Positions 46,256 through 57,681 of a stretch of DNA of 64,000 bases are shown here, piece after piece. The notes under the pieces are model-generated. The model had not been told where the DNA came from. It did no database searches and worked only from the letters and a program-made list of their open reading frames with translations. The position numbers and the translations under genes were made by a program. The stretch is taken from NCBI GenBank assembly GCA_030052745.1, contig JANBVO010000015.1, positions 310,001 through 374,000 on the forward strand. Direction: 5' to 3'. The stretch's first letter is position 1. Each line of letters begins with the position of its first letter. The stretch is from Pleurostoma richardsiae. Its lineage: Eukaryota; Ascomycota; Sordariomycetes; Calosphaeriales; Pleurostomataceae.

Positions 46256-47473
46256 CTAGTAATCCCAGTCCAGGGGAGACCTGGGCCATACGTCGTAGTC
46301 GATCACGTCCTCCCACCGAAGAATCTCGTCCGCACTTAATAGGTCATCATGGTCACTTGTGCAATAATCTTCCCATCGCAACTCATGAACTACCTTTGGT
46401 TTGTTCCTCTCTTCCCCAAACAGCCTGCGGCTCTTCCTTGCCCATCTCTCTAACTCAGCCGGGCGGCGAAGGCAACGCAGGACCACTTCTCGCGCCGCCA
46501 AGACATCCTCCAAGGGGTCATGGAGCCCCGTGTCCTTGCGGATGCGTAGGCCCAGCAAGTCTTGGCAGAGGTCTGCAAGACCCCATCTTCGTCGTATCGG
46601 ATTGTTTCTGCCGAAGACAGCCTCGGCGGTGAGGATTGCTGAGTCGATAACCCTCCCGTGTTTCACTCGCAACGCCTTGAGGTCAAAGTTAATCGACTGG
46701 CCCACCAGTATAGTGTTCTCGTCAATGTGTTTCTGTAGCTCGGCGCGCGCTGCCTCCCAGCTGTCGAGAGTAATATTGCGGGCCACAGCGATTGACATTG
46801 TGGCTGGCGTGATGCCGGTGATGTTACTGCGCCAGTCTAGAATGGCCTGACGGGGCTTGACGAGCGAGTTTACCAGTACATCGCCTGTAAGGAAGTCGAC
46901 GGCACAGATAGAAACCACCTCCCTCTTTCCTCCTTGAATACCCGCCATTTCACAATCCAGCACGACGGCTTTTCGTTTCGGCGGTGCCGCGTGAGTCTGG
47001 GCAGCACGAAGGCCTTGATTATATTTCGGGATGTCTGCCGGCAAGTTGTAGCCCTGCTTCTTGAGGGTGATGTGGCGATGGCAGGAGAATACAATCATGT
47101 CGTACACCGCTGACTGCTCGGCAGCGGACAGGCGGGAGTACGTGTTGCCTCTACAAGAGATTGTACTAGTGAACGGAGATGCTGCTGCGCCGCTCGTCGT
47201 GCTGGAAGGCCCTGGTTGAGTAGGCGATGTCAACCCAGGAGGTTTTTGATGACGAGAACCGCGGTGTTGCTCAAGAGCCAGTGGGCTTCCAAACAGCCGT
47301 CGACATTGCTGACAGTACCGATCGAGTTGTGACACGGCGTGACACGTCGCGCGGACGTGGTCCCCTAAAGCTTGGAAAGTCTTAAACGACTTCGAGCACT
47401 CATCACACTGGTATGACCGGCTGGAGGGATGTGTCATCCGCACCATCTCGCCAAGCCTACGTGCCGTCGTCAT
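46256..47473 (-). CDS. REX4-like DEDDh 3'-5' exonuclease with two C2H2 fingers
   Basis: Single exon, 405 residues from ATG 47473; the frame stays open upstream to 47596, but that part lacks motifs. Two zinc fingers, YQCDECSKSFKTFQALGDH and YCQQCRRLFGSPLALEQH, occupy residues 21-75. The exonuclease domain starts with VVLDCEMAG (Asp173 and Glu175, motif I), continues with VGQSINFDLKALR (motif II) and ends with LHDPLEDVLAAREVVL (His and Asp of motif III). This DEDDh set matches the RNase T/REXO4 group, which trims RNA 3' ends in ribosome biogenesis; Rex4 and Rex3 of yeast are relatives. N-terminal fingers suggest nucleic-acid targeting. The C-terminal 50 residues are acidic. The frame is intact. 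Confidence 0.88.
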   Translation of the reverse strand: MTTARRLGEMVRMTHPSSRSYQCDECSKSFKTFQALGDHVRATCHAVSQLDRYCQQCRRLFGSPLALEQHRGSRHQKPPGLTSPTQPGPSSTTSGAAASPFTSTISCRGNTYSRLSAAEQSAVYDMIVFSCHRHITLKKQGYNLPADIPKYNQGLRAAQTHAAPPKRKAVVLDCEMAGIQGGKREVVSICAVDFLTGDVLVNSLVKPRQAILDWRSNITGITPATMSIAVARNITLDSWEAARAELQKHIDENTILVGQSINFDLKALRVKHGRVIDSAILTAEAVFGRNNPIRRRWGLADLCQDLLGLRIRKDTGLHDPLEDVLAAREVVLRCLRRPAELERWARKSRRLFGEERNKPKVVHELRWEDYCTSDHDDLLSADEILRWEDVIDYDVWPRSPLDWDY

Positions 47474-48123
47474 TTTCGTCGTCGTCGATGCCGCGTGCCG
47501 GTCTCGGAAGGAAAAAGAGTTGGGTAACGGAGGGCGAAGCAGCCAAGCTGGACAATATATGATCGATACACATGGTACACGTGTGCGGGGTAGCATGCAT
47601 GGCTTGACAATCGGACCAACAGGAGAGCATGGGACAATGAAACAGCGTCTTTCCGGCGATCACAGTAAGTGGCCCAACATGTGGTTTGGATGCCTAACAA
47701 GAATGTCACGGTGTCCAGCGACCCGGAGCCTCTCCAACTCTTTCTCTAGCAGATCAGGAGCTTGTGCCAAACAGGCCTCGTGGCTCTATCTTCGAGTGTT
47801 GTTGATAAGTCTACCACAGATACGTCGTTATTAGCCTCAAATGGCTTACACCAATTGTTCACCTTGCTAGTGTTGCGTGCCTTAGTCTTAGTCGAATTCG
47901 GTCGGCTCGGTCCGTACCGCAGGAATGACACCTTGGCAGAACAGCGGTGGCACTTGCAGTGCAGTATCGATATGTAATCTGCAGTAACACCCTTGACGCG
48001 ACAACGACGAATCTCGCCACGGGATAGAACGATGGGAAGATGGACAATAGAATGTAATGTTTCTTTCGGCTGATTTTAGCACTACGGTCCCAATGCGAAA
48101 AGGCTAATTCTGAAGCGTGTTGT
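47474..48123. other. Intergenic, no gene seen
   Basis: 650 bp. Promoter region of the exonuclease gene; no coding pattern recognised. Confidence 0.5.
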
Positions 48124-49208
48124 CTACGATCTCTGGCTCATGTCCACGGCAGCAAAATCAAATTCTTGAGTATTAGTTTCTTTCCTTCTAATTTTTACCA
48201 GTGTGCCCCTTAGCAAGATGCCCCGGGTGTGTTGATAATGACATTCCAGCCTCTGTTCGTGGAAAAGATCTAACAAGAATTGTATTAGCGTCCCAGATAC
48301 CACGACGAGGGACCAAGACGTGCTGATTTCGCGCACCTGACCGCGAACATAGGACACCCAGCCACTATCGACAAAATTCGTATACTGGCACTTGATCAGG
48401 ATCTCGACCGCATTGCTAAGAGCTTCGTCAGTGTGTAATTTAGTCGGGATCTCATTCTCTCTTCTCTCCGGAACTAGTCTACTTACTCCGCGATCAGCTC
48501 ACACGGAATATGGGTTTCAAAATCCTGGTCATTGCAAAGCCATATGCCTGCTGCTTCGGAGCAGCTCACGCGGGAGCACCCTCCTGCTCCAGGAACACCC
48601 GGCGGTGCAGCACAATCCCCGTTTCCGATGTTATATAGATATTGAATACCGACGTCGATGGGATGGACGTTGACGTATGTGCCATAGCTACATGTGTAAT
48701 CCTTTTACGAGATGTTAGCTGGCATTTCATGATGCTCCCGACATATGAAGGTCAGGATCTAGTGCTAGTGATGGGATAATTACACTTGAAGTTGATCCCG
48801 CCGGTGGAGACCGCTTTTCAAATCCTATAAGCTGCCTCGTGATGACGCTTGCATTTGCACTGTGTATACCAAATTCGTTGTCGTAGTTCGGGTTGATTTC
48901 AACGATCTGTCTATATATCTCCTACGTAGCCCCGCGTCAGTCACTGCCTATGCAACATATGTCGGCGCCTCGGAATACTTCTGCCGTTCCCCTCAAATTC
49001 ATGGCCGGTTCGTTATACGTCACTGGGCCGGTCCAGGAGAGTGGCTGCGGTGATACAATATAGGTCCGCGACAACGCATCGTTCGACGGAGTCTAGGGAT
49101 AGTCTTAATATCAGCGGAACAAATATGTCCTGTTAGATGCGGACAAACCGAAGGTAATGCAAGGGTACCCAAACTGAGGGTGAGGATGCCCAAAGTATGT
49201 TGCTTCAT
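48124..49208 (-). CDS. Secreted Cys-rich protein, five small exons
   Basis: Hidden in short exons on the minus strand: 49208-49149, 49092-48979, 48921-48784, 48701-48487 and 48415 to 48124, up to 272 residues. Exon 1 is a signal peptide, MKQHTLGILTLSLGTLALPS. The joined body contains PLSWTGPVTYNEPAMNLRG, YRQIVEINPNYDNEFGIHS, TCSYGTYVNVHPIDVGI, GGCSRVSCSEAAGIWLCND and IKCQYTNFVDSGWVS. This is the pattern of a family of small secreted fungal proteins (some are candidate effectors) whose function is unknown to me. All introns have fitting frame and branch sites (GCTAAC, ACTGAC). The C-terminus after SGWVSYVRGQ is uncertain; relatives end near there, so the last ~60 residues may belong to another splice form or a lost stop. 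Confidence 0.7.
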
Positions 49209-50183
49209 GGCTAGAAGACAAGACGGAGACTTAGAATGAGATCTAGAAGGATATGATGATTGAAGGCGATGCTTAGGGAATCTTATGTCCTGATGTACCA
49301 GAAAGTTGGCGCGGCAGGATATAGAAGACTATGATTTAGGCAGGTCATGCTACCTACAAGCGAAAGACAGGTCAGAAACATGCCGAAACAAGAGGGGCAA
49401 TCCTCCCTAATGCCAAGTGATCGGTGCTGCCACTACGTTCCATCGTATCACATACGTGGGGGAGCCAGGCACTCGGCGGCTCGTGACACAATTTTGATTA
49501 ATGTTGAGAGGGGGTCTGGGGGTGCCCGCTAAAATCCTTCGGCAAGATCCTTCTCTGCAACCTTCCATGGTCTGTTTCACACTTCACAATCCTCTCTGCC
49601 AAGCTCCTTCACGCTTCAACCTCAGCCGCCTGCATGCGTTAGACCCTCCAGTATTGTGCGGTCGTACTAAGACTCGGGTGTTTTGAAGCTCGCATCTGCT
49701 CTGTATAAAACTTGCTTTCGCCCCTTTCCGCCCGCATTTTCGAGTCCATGAGCGACTAATGATCCACTGCTCAGACATCAGCTCATTCGGACTGATATAA
49801 TGCTTAACGCACGCTCCTAGAATTGTCATGTGGGGTAGGCTCTAGCACTGGTAACGTAGCGCTTGCCAGGGTATCCCCTCTGCGAAGGATCACACACTCA
49901 GCCCTAGGGAAGCTGAGCTAGCCCTGTAGGCAGTCATGGTGCTACGGAGTAGATGGTGGCTGACTTACCAATGAAGCAAAGGACCGAATCCAACAGCTGA
50001 CTAGCGCCAGCATCGCCTCACTCGTTTTAAGGATGAGTAGATGCGCAGTGACGAAAGGTTTTGGGCCGGCAATGGCATCCTGGAGACGAGCAACACACGA
50101 CAACTATAAAACTTACATGCGGGCATTCGAGAACAACCGCACCAGCTTTTGAAGGCGCCTGGCTGCTTTATCCGTTAACCATA
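49209..50183. other. Divergent promoter region
   Basis: About 975 bp between the secreted protein (-) and the arabinanase (+). Contains a TATA box for the latter; no gene seen. Confidence 0.55.
50105..50110 (+). promoter_or_regulatory. TATA box of the arabinanase gene
   Basis: TATAAA 74 bp upstream of the ATG at 50184, a usual distance for a short leader. Confidence 0.5.
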
Positions 50184-51273
50184 ATGAAGCTTCCTCTAAG
50201 ATGGCTGACGGTACTTTTGGCGAGTTTGCCAATCGCGGTCAACGCTTACGCTAATCCCGTCGGTTGCTCAGGGGATTGCTTCACCCACGACCCTGCAGTA
50301 ATCAAGCGGTCCGATGGGACATATTTTCGGTTCTCAACCCTGTACGGTATTGGAATATGGACGGCGAATGACTTGTCCGGACCTTGGACACGGGCGGGTA
50401 GCGTCATCTCCGGCGCCAGCGTCATCAACCTGCCCGGTAATACAGAGCTGTGGGTACGGAAACCCCGGCAAGCTCTTCTTGGCCCTTGCCTCTGTCTAAT
50501 GCAGCAATAGGCTCCAGATGTGTCGTATATTCGCGGTACATACTATCTCTTCTACTCCGTTTCTACCTCTGGATCCCAGACCTCGGCCATCGGCTTCGCA
50601 ACGTCGAAGTCTCTAGACGCGGGAAGCTGGACCGACCAAGGCGCTGTGATAGCCTCCGACCCGAGCAAGCCATACAACGCGATTGACCCGAATCTGGTTA
50701 ACGGCACCGGTGCCGATCAGTTCTACCTGCAGTGGGGCTCCTACTGGGGCGACATCTACCAGGCACAGGTCGCCATCAACGACGACTACGTATTCGCGTC
50801 TGGCAATCAGTTCCAGATCGCGTACAACCCAGCTGGGATACATCAAGTTGAGGGTGCGTTCGTCTGGCCGCGTGGAGGCTACTACTACCTGTTCCTGAGC
50901 GTAGGTGACTGCTGCACGTACGATCCCCTTCCGCCCGCGGGAGAGGAGTATCACGTTGTTGTGTGCCGCAGTACGAGTCCGACCGGCCCATTTGTTGACA
51001 AAAGCGGCGCGTCGTGTACCGCCGGCGGCGGCACGACTGTGCTGGCCAGCCACGACAACGTGTATGCCCCTGGTGGGCAGGGCATCTTCAGTGACCCCGC
51101 GCATGGCGATGTGTTCTATTACCATTATCGTGAGTTGCGGGAAACCGTCGTCTTACTGTCTTCGCGGCTAACTGAAGAGCGCAGTGGACCCTACCGTTGG
51201 TGTTGATTATTCAGAATCTAAGTTTGGGTGGAATGTGCTTAGTTGGGGGACCGATGGGTGGCCGACGATCTAG
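50184..51273 (+). CDS. Secreted endo-1,5-alpha-L-arabinanase (GH43)
   Basis: Three exons: 50184-50453, 50511-51129 and 51185-51273, 325 residues, the usual length for fungal endo-arabinanases. I start at ATG 50184 because it gives a signal peptide, MKLPLRWLTVLLASLPIAVNA. The five-bladed propeller shows the three acidic residues of GH43: Asp36 in THDPAVIKR (base), Asp149 in AIDPNLVNG, and Glu204 in HQVEGAFVWP (acid). NTELWAPDVSYIRGTYYLFYS spans the first intron. The last exon restores VDYSESKFGWNVLSWG and ends at TAG 51271. The enzyme should cut the alpha-1,5 backbone of arabinan in plant pectin outside the cell. Expression is probably induced by plant cell wall sugars (family knowledge). Confidence 0.93.
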
Positions 51274-52852
51274 AGCATTTACTAGATTTCAGAGTTGATG
51301 GTGGTCAAACGCATGACAGACTAGCAATCTACAGCGGTTCGAATCCCTCTGTTTGCATTGAACCTACCTTATCAAATATCGGCTCAGTCCTATCCCTCCT
51401 TTCCCATATATGTTCTTGTTTATCGTGGTTTTTCTCCCTCCTCCAGTCCACAGATCAACCCACAGCATATGTTATTGAGTTGGGGGACGCAAAGCCAGGA
51501 GTCTTGGTGTGACTTAGCAACGGTCGACCCCCTCATATAAAGCATTTCATCCGAGATTAGCAAACAGAGGCCAATGTAGGTCTTGTTTCCTTACTCATTC
51601 TTGCAAGAGAGGTCTGAAGACACCCACCGACGAGTATTTGGTTAACTGCTAGACGTGAACATATAACTGTGCTAACATGCCGCTTGACAGAGAGTGGTGA
51701 CTCTGTCATGGTAGCCACAACAGTCGTGATAGGGAATCATCTCTGCGGCCGGTGGGTGGTCCAAGCATGTGCTAGAACTAGTCCCTCTTTGTCTAGAACA
51801 TGGACACTGACTGCAGGCCCGTCCATATCCATATCGGCGATCCCTAATTATAACTTGATCTTCAACGATCTGCAGCAGTCAGATTTCGTGTACATGCTGC
51901 AGCACACTGAAGATAATACCGCGGCCAAGTCCGGAGTCGAAGGCAGTGGTAACATGGCCATCGCATACTAATCACAGCTCGAAATTGACTGCGAACCGCT
52001 ACGCCCTATCAGGCAGGAAGGACGGGACGCAGTGTACGAGTCTTATCGATGGCACCGGGCATTTGCAGCCAGGTTCCCCGCCCTGAAGGATATGGAAGTC
52101 CGCCATATCTCAAGGTCACGATCTAGAGCGTGTGGGATTTCTCACACAACAAGGAGGCGACTGGACGTTGGCGTATGTGAGAGGCCTGGCTATGGAGACT
52201 GAGAGGGCGCGTGGAACCTGAACATTACTTTTCTTCAACTTCGATTCCAACGCGCGCACCTTCATAATGTCTTGGTTTCCTTATTCTTTGTGACATAACG
52301 CTAGATGCTGGGCCTGTGGAAGATGCTCTTGGGGGTCGAAAGGCTGCCGAAAAGGGGTCAAAAGGGGGTCGAATGGACCATGTCGACCAGCACACCCATG
52401 ATACGAGCACACAATAATAGTAATCAACGCTGCATACCCGCCTTCCCGCATTACTCCCGTGTTTCCGTACCTGGAGACGGAGTCGCCGGCTCTTGGCGTG
52501 CTCGTCCGCTGTTCCCCCGTGGCGGTAAGCATAAGCTGTTACCTAAAGTCACGCCGAGAACTCGAGCACGCAATCCGCACTAAGACAGAGTGCAACTCCG
52601 CCATTATGTCAAAGGCCGAGACGCCGCTTCTAAGCGGCTCAGGCTTGGACTGTGGGGTGACATAACCTACTTACAACGTTAGGAGTCCAGCGACGCCACG
52701 AAGGAGCTTATGGGTCGCCTGCCGCCCTTGCTGCCCTTGCTGGCATTTCTTCCGTGTAGACTCCTCGTCCTGAGCAAGAGCTACGATAGACTTTTCGAAA
52801 CTGCAGTGCAACTCACCCACTTGCCGAACCGCGACTACGATGAACCCACGCA
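51274..52852. other. Intergenic with a possible decayed gene
   Basis: About 1.6 kb. At 51669-52160 (+) one frame reads through a single TAA (51969-51971) into EGRDAVYESYRWHRAFAARF and FPALKDMEVRHIS, which look protein-like, but I cannot name a family. The rest shows nothing. Confidence 0.35.
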
Positions 52853-54852
52853 ATGTCTGATGCTAGTCCGCTCTACAACGCCCGACAGGCCAAAATGGGC
52901 TACGTCGCAGACGACGAAGCTGTCCCCGCCGGGCCGCCCCTAGCCTTTGACGGCGCCGATGACCCGGCGGAGCACCGTCCCCACCCCGTCCAGGCCGACC
53001 GTCTGCACCGCGCCCTCTCCGCCCGCCAGGTCCAAATGATTGCCATTGGCGGCACCATCGGCACCGGTCTGTTTCTCGGCACCGGTAAGTCGCTGGCCAC
53101 CGGCGGACCGGCCTCGGTGCTGATCGCATACCTCATCGTCGGCGCCATCGTCTTCGTGACGATGCTCAGCCTTGGCGAGATGGCGGCCTACGTCCCCGTT
53201 GCGGGAAGCTTTTGCACCTTCGCTGGGCGGTATGTCGACGATGCCTTCGGGTTCGCGCTGACCTGGAACTACTGGTTCAACGACGCCGTGTCCACGGCCT
53301 CGGACTTGGTCGCGCTGCAACTTATCCTTCAGTACTGGACGGACAGTGATAGGTTCCCGGGCTGGGCACTCAGTCTCATTTTCTGGGTTGTGCTTATCGG
53401 CATTAATATCATTACCGTCAGGGCATACGGCGAGGTGAGCAAGAACTCGTTCTTGTTAACATTTTTTCTGTTTCACCGCGTACAGCTACTGACACTTCCG
53501 ACTTCAAGCTCGAGTACTGGCTCAGCTTGCTGAAAGTCATCACCATCATTGTACGTGCACATTCACTCTCATCCGTGGTGGGCACTTGATTGGCGCTCCG
53601 TTGTGATGTTCTTACAGCTGGTGATTAGGTCTTCATCATCATGGGCATCGTGGTAAATTGTGGCGGAAACACAGAGGGCCACTACATAGGCGGCGAGAAC
53701 TGGCGGATTCCAGGTGCGCCTTTCGTTGGAGGGATTGGAGGCTTTGCATCTGTATTTGTTACTGCATCCTTTGCCTGTGAGTACATTTCCGAAGCTTTTA
53801 TGATACTTGGAAAGATCCTAACGACAAATGTCAGATGGTGGAACTGAGTCTATCGCGATCACGGCCGGCGAGACCAAGGACCCGTCGAGGAATCTACCTC
53901 GAGTTGTCAGAAACGTATTTTGGCGAATCCTGCTCTTCTAGTATGACTCTCCAAATAGTCCCCCGATCCCTGAACCTGGTTCGCTAACGGGCATCGCCAC
54001 AAAGCATTCTCTCCGTGCTGCTCATCGGCCTAGACATCCCCTACAACTACCCCAACCTAAACAACAAGGAGACTCGTACCTCGCCTTTCACCCTGGTCTT
54101 CCAAATGACGGGCGCCCATGCCGCAGGTAGTGTCATCAACGCCGTCATCCTGACAAGTGTGCTCTCGGCGGGCAACCATGCACTGTTCGCAGGCACAAGG
54201 CTACTCTATACCCTCGCGGTAGAGAGACACGCCCCGCCCTTCTTCGGCAATTTGAACAGGAACAGGGTGCCTTGGGTGGCGGTCCTGGCGACGGGGTTCA
54301 TCGCGGGCCTCTGCTTCGGGTCGAGCTTCATCGGAGCAGGTCAGCTTTGGAACTGGCTGCAGAAGTGAGTCTTCCCATCATCCATGCCATGCATAACACG
54401 CTGGTACGCCACGACAGTATTGACAAAAATACCCCATTTCTAGTATCGTCGGTGTGTCTAACCAGCTGAGCTGGATCTCTATCGGCATCACCTCCCTCCG
54501 GTTCCGCGCTGCCATGGAACGGCAGGGTAAAACGCATTTACTACCCTTTCGCAACTGGACCTACCCGGTCGGGCCCTGGCTATGCGTCATCCTCAATTGT
54601 GTCATCGTGCTGGTGCAGGGCTGGAGCTGCTTCAGCCCCAAGTTTGACGGTGTCAGCTTCGTGAGTTTCTACATCGAACTGCCCATCATGCTGGTTATGT
54701 ACCTCGGCTGGAAGATCATTAAGCGGACAAGGACTGTGCGGCTGGAGGACATGGACCTCGACACCGATGTTTACGTGATGGACGAGGAGAAGAAGGACGA
54801 AAAGAAGGGGTGGAGGGCGACGCTGTGGCGCGGCCTGATTTGGCTATTCTGA
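52853..54852 (+). CDS. Amino-acid permease (fungal AAP/YAT type)
   Basis: Six exons: 52853-53434, 53509-53550 (42 nt), 53629-53776, 53835-53940, 54005-54364 and 54444-54852, 548 residues. The AAP signature is complete: RALSARQVQMIAIGGTIGTG and LFLGTGKSLATGGPAS in helix 1, LGEMAAYVPVAGSF, ALTWNYWFNDAVSTASDLVA, YWLSLLKVITIIVFI, FAYGGTESIAITAGETKDP (which crosses an intron), LTSVLSAGNHALFAGTRLLY, and NQLSWISIGITSLRFRAAM. These plasma-membrane carriers take up amino acids with protons; general and basic amino-acid permeases of yeast are examples. Substrate range cannot be told. A charged C-terminal tail (EEKKDEKKGW) may be a site of ubiquitin control, by analogy only. Confidence 0.93.
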
Positions 54853-55823
54853 ACATTCAGCATAGATCTACCTACCTTGCTCGTCAAGCTACCACGCCCA
54901 GGTAGTATCATTACGAGGCTGACATGGTCTGTCTCACAATTAGGGCCTAGAATTCGGGTATTACATGTACCCCCAGCTCCGTAGACAATGTTATCATGCA
55001 CGCTCGCCATACACATTGATACACATTCATGGAACCCTCATGTACAATGTCATGAACATTTCCATGGCCCTGGGCATGTCAAATCGAGATCGTCGCGCAT
55101 GCTGCAAGTCTAGCCCATGATGTGTTGCATCCCGTGCTGACAATTGCCACAGTTGCATCTGGCGCATGTAACCTCTGCTATTTCTCGTGCCATGACTCGC
55201 CGAGGTTGATCATCCCCAGAGCGAGGTTAGAGCGGTTGATGACAGGGCACATGTCACTTAGCCGCGCTTGGTAAACCTCAAACGGACCGAGGAGTGCGAT
55301 GTCGAGCTTCTTGGCCGGGATTTACAATCGATCAGGCATCAGTTTCTGACATTCTGTGTGTCTTGTGGTTGAATTGGCGTGGGTTGGGGATGGGTTGATG
55401 GGTGTGGTAAGCTTCCACAACTTTTTTTTTTCCTCCAAAAATTTTCTTGCCAGCGAGCACGACATATGGCATCATCGGCCCAAGCAGCCAAACAGTCAAA
55501 CTATGACACACAACAACCCTACGGTGGGCTCGCCGAGGCCATACTGAACTGCACAGACCAGAGAGCCGCGCAGCTCCTGCCTTTCAGCCCCTAGTCGGTG
55601 CCACTTGCGGCGGGATTCCTTCGCCCGCGCATCACGCAAGCATGGGGACCCGTCTGACGCTACTGCCATGGAATGCTGAAGCCGGGAACCTTAAAGACTT
55701 CTGGAAGTCTTCTAGCGCTGCCTCTTCCCACGCCGACTACTTACTATTGCCTCTGTTGTTCCCTCCCCTTTCCCTCTCCACAGTTTGTCCATTTCAGTCT
55801 GGCGGGGCTACAGCAACTTGAAG
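54853..55823. other. Intergenic, no gene seen
   Basis: About 970 bp between two + strand permease genes. A T-run lies at 55421-55430. No coding pattern. Confidence 0.55.
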
Positions 55824-57681
55824 ATGGTGAACTTGTTTACACCCAAGGTCACTGAGGGAGACGCGGTGCCTGCTCCCTTGGGGGCGCTGTCCACGTCTTC
55901 CAAGGAGGATACTAAGTTTAGAGACGGCATCCCTCCGCCACCACATGATGACAACGCTGGTGAAGTCGGTAAGATGACCAGCAATGCCGGCACAACGTCC
56001 GGTTTCTGGCGCTTCACGGCGTCCTACGTGGCCATCCACTGACAAGCAATACAGGGCGCCTCGAGCAGGTTCGGGAGGCCAAGCGCCAGATCGGCATCCC
56101 CACGGCCATCTTCCTCATCTTCAACCGTATTGTCGGCACCGGCATCTTCGCAACGCCGTCGGCCATCTTGTCGTTGTCGGGCAGCGTGGGCTTGTCGCTC
56201 TTCATCTGGGTGGCAGGAATGCTGATTGCCGGCGCCGGCACCGCCGTGTACCTCGAGTTTGGCACGGCAATACCACGCAATGGCGGTGAGAAGAACTATC
56301 TCGAATACGTGTTCCGGCGGCCGCGGTTCCTGACCACGGGCTTGTACACGGGATACGTCATCCTCCTTGGCTGGGCCGGTAGCAACAGCGTCATCTTCGG
56401 CGAGTACATCCTGCATGCCGCCAACAAGGATGTCGACCGCTGGAACCAGCGAGGCATCGGGCTGGCCTGCATCACCACTGCCTTCCTCATCCATGGCTGC
56501 GCGCTCAAGTGGGGCCTGCGTTTGCAGAACTTGCTCGGCACCATCAAGCTCATTGTTGTGCTCATCATTATCGTGGCCGGCTGGGTCGCGCTGGCAGGCC
56601 ACGTCAAGCTGCCCGAGGATGAGAAGCCGCACAACTTCCGCAACGCCTTCGAGGGCACCACGGGCAGCGCGTATGGTGTCGTCACGGCGCTGTACAACGT
56701 CATCTGGAGCTACATCGGGTACAGCAACGCCAACTACGCCCTGTCCGAGACCAAGAACCCCGTCCGCACGCTGAAGATCGCCGCCCCGCTTGCCATCGGC
56801 GTGGTCTCGGTGCTTTACATGCTCGTAAACATCGCCTACTTCGCCGCTGTCCCGAAGGACGAGATCCTGGCTGCCCAGCGCCTGGTCGCCGCCTCGCTGT
56901 TCCGCAATGTCTTCGGCGGCACCGCCGAGCGCGCGCTCTCCGTGTTTGTTGCTCTGTCCGCGTTCGGCAACGTCCTCAGCGTCATCTTTTCCCAAGGGCG
57001 ACTCGTCCAGGAGCTTGGCCGCGAGGGCGTGCTACCTTTCTCGCGCTTCTGGGCTAGCAATCGCCCCTTCAATGCGCCCCTTGCCGGTCTCTTCGAGCAC
57101 TGGCTCGTGTCTGTGATCATTATGTTGGCACCGCCACCTGGTGATGCTTATAACTTTATCCTCAAGTATGTCACGAGCATAGCCCAAACTTATAGAGCGC
57201 CCCCCCGGCCCCCCCCTCCTCCCCCCCTTTTTTTTCTGCATTCTGCCCTCTCCGAAAATCCTTTTGCTAATATGGATTACTCTCCAGTGTTATATCATAT
57301 CCCCTCGCCATTGTCAACACTTTCGTCGCTGCAGGTCTGCTCCACTTGTATATCCACCGCGCGTCCTGGAATTGGCACCCTCCCATCAGTGCGACGATCC
57401 CCGTCGTGGTCTTCTTCCTGCTCAGCAACATCTACCTCGTCGCGGCTCCCTTCGTCCCACCTACTGACGGCCAAAACGTTTACGAGTCTCTACCCTACTG
57501 GATCCACTGCGTCGTTGGCTTTGGCATCATCTTCGCTGGCGGCGTTTACTGGCTTGTGTGGGCGGTGATCCTGCCCAGGATCGGCGGCTATGAGCTCGTT
57601 AGGGAGACAGTCGTCGACGACATCGATGGCTGGGAGAGGAATGTTTTCATTAGGAAGCCGTTGAGAAGGCTGGACAAATAG
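55824..57681 (+). CDS. LAT-type amino-acid permease, MUP1-like (methionine)
   Basis: Three exons: 55824-56001, 56055-57165 and 57288-57681, 560 residues. After a disordered N-terminus the first intron (donor GTTTCT, branch CTGAC) is removed to give REAKRQIGIPTAIFLIFNRI and VGTGIFATPSAILSLSGSVG, the helix 1 block of L-type permeases. Further blocks are YLEFGTAIPRNGGEKNYLEY, NVIWSYIGYSNANYALSETK, ALSAFGNVLSVIFSQGR, and the C-terminal PYWIHCVVGFGIIFAGGVYW. Yeast Mup1 and Mup3 (methionine/cysteine) are the nearest known relatives. The second intron, 57166-57287, carries C-runs and a T-run. Likely at the plasma membrane. Confidence 0.92.

Noticed and set aside
51334-51352. B-box-like GGTTCGAATCC as a further tRNA
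   Set aside because: No acceptor stem, D-arm or anticodon arm can be folded around it.
56024-56995. Minus-strand open frame of 323 codons
   Set aside because: Antisense shadow of the GC-rich LAT permease exon; low-complexity char­ged composition without motifs.
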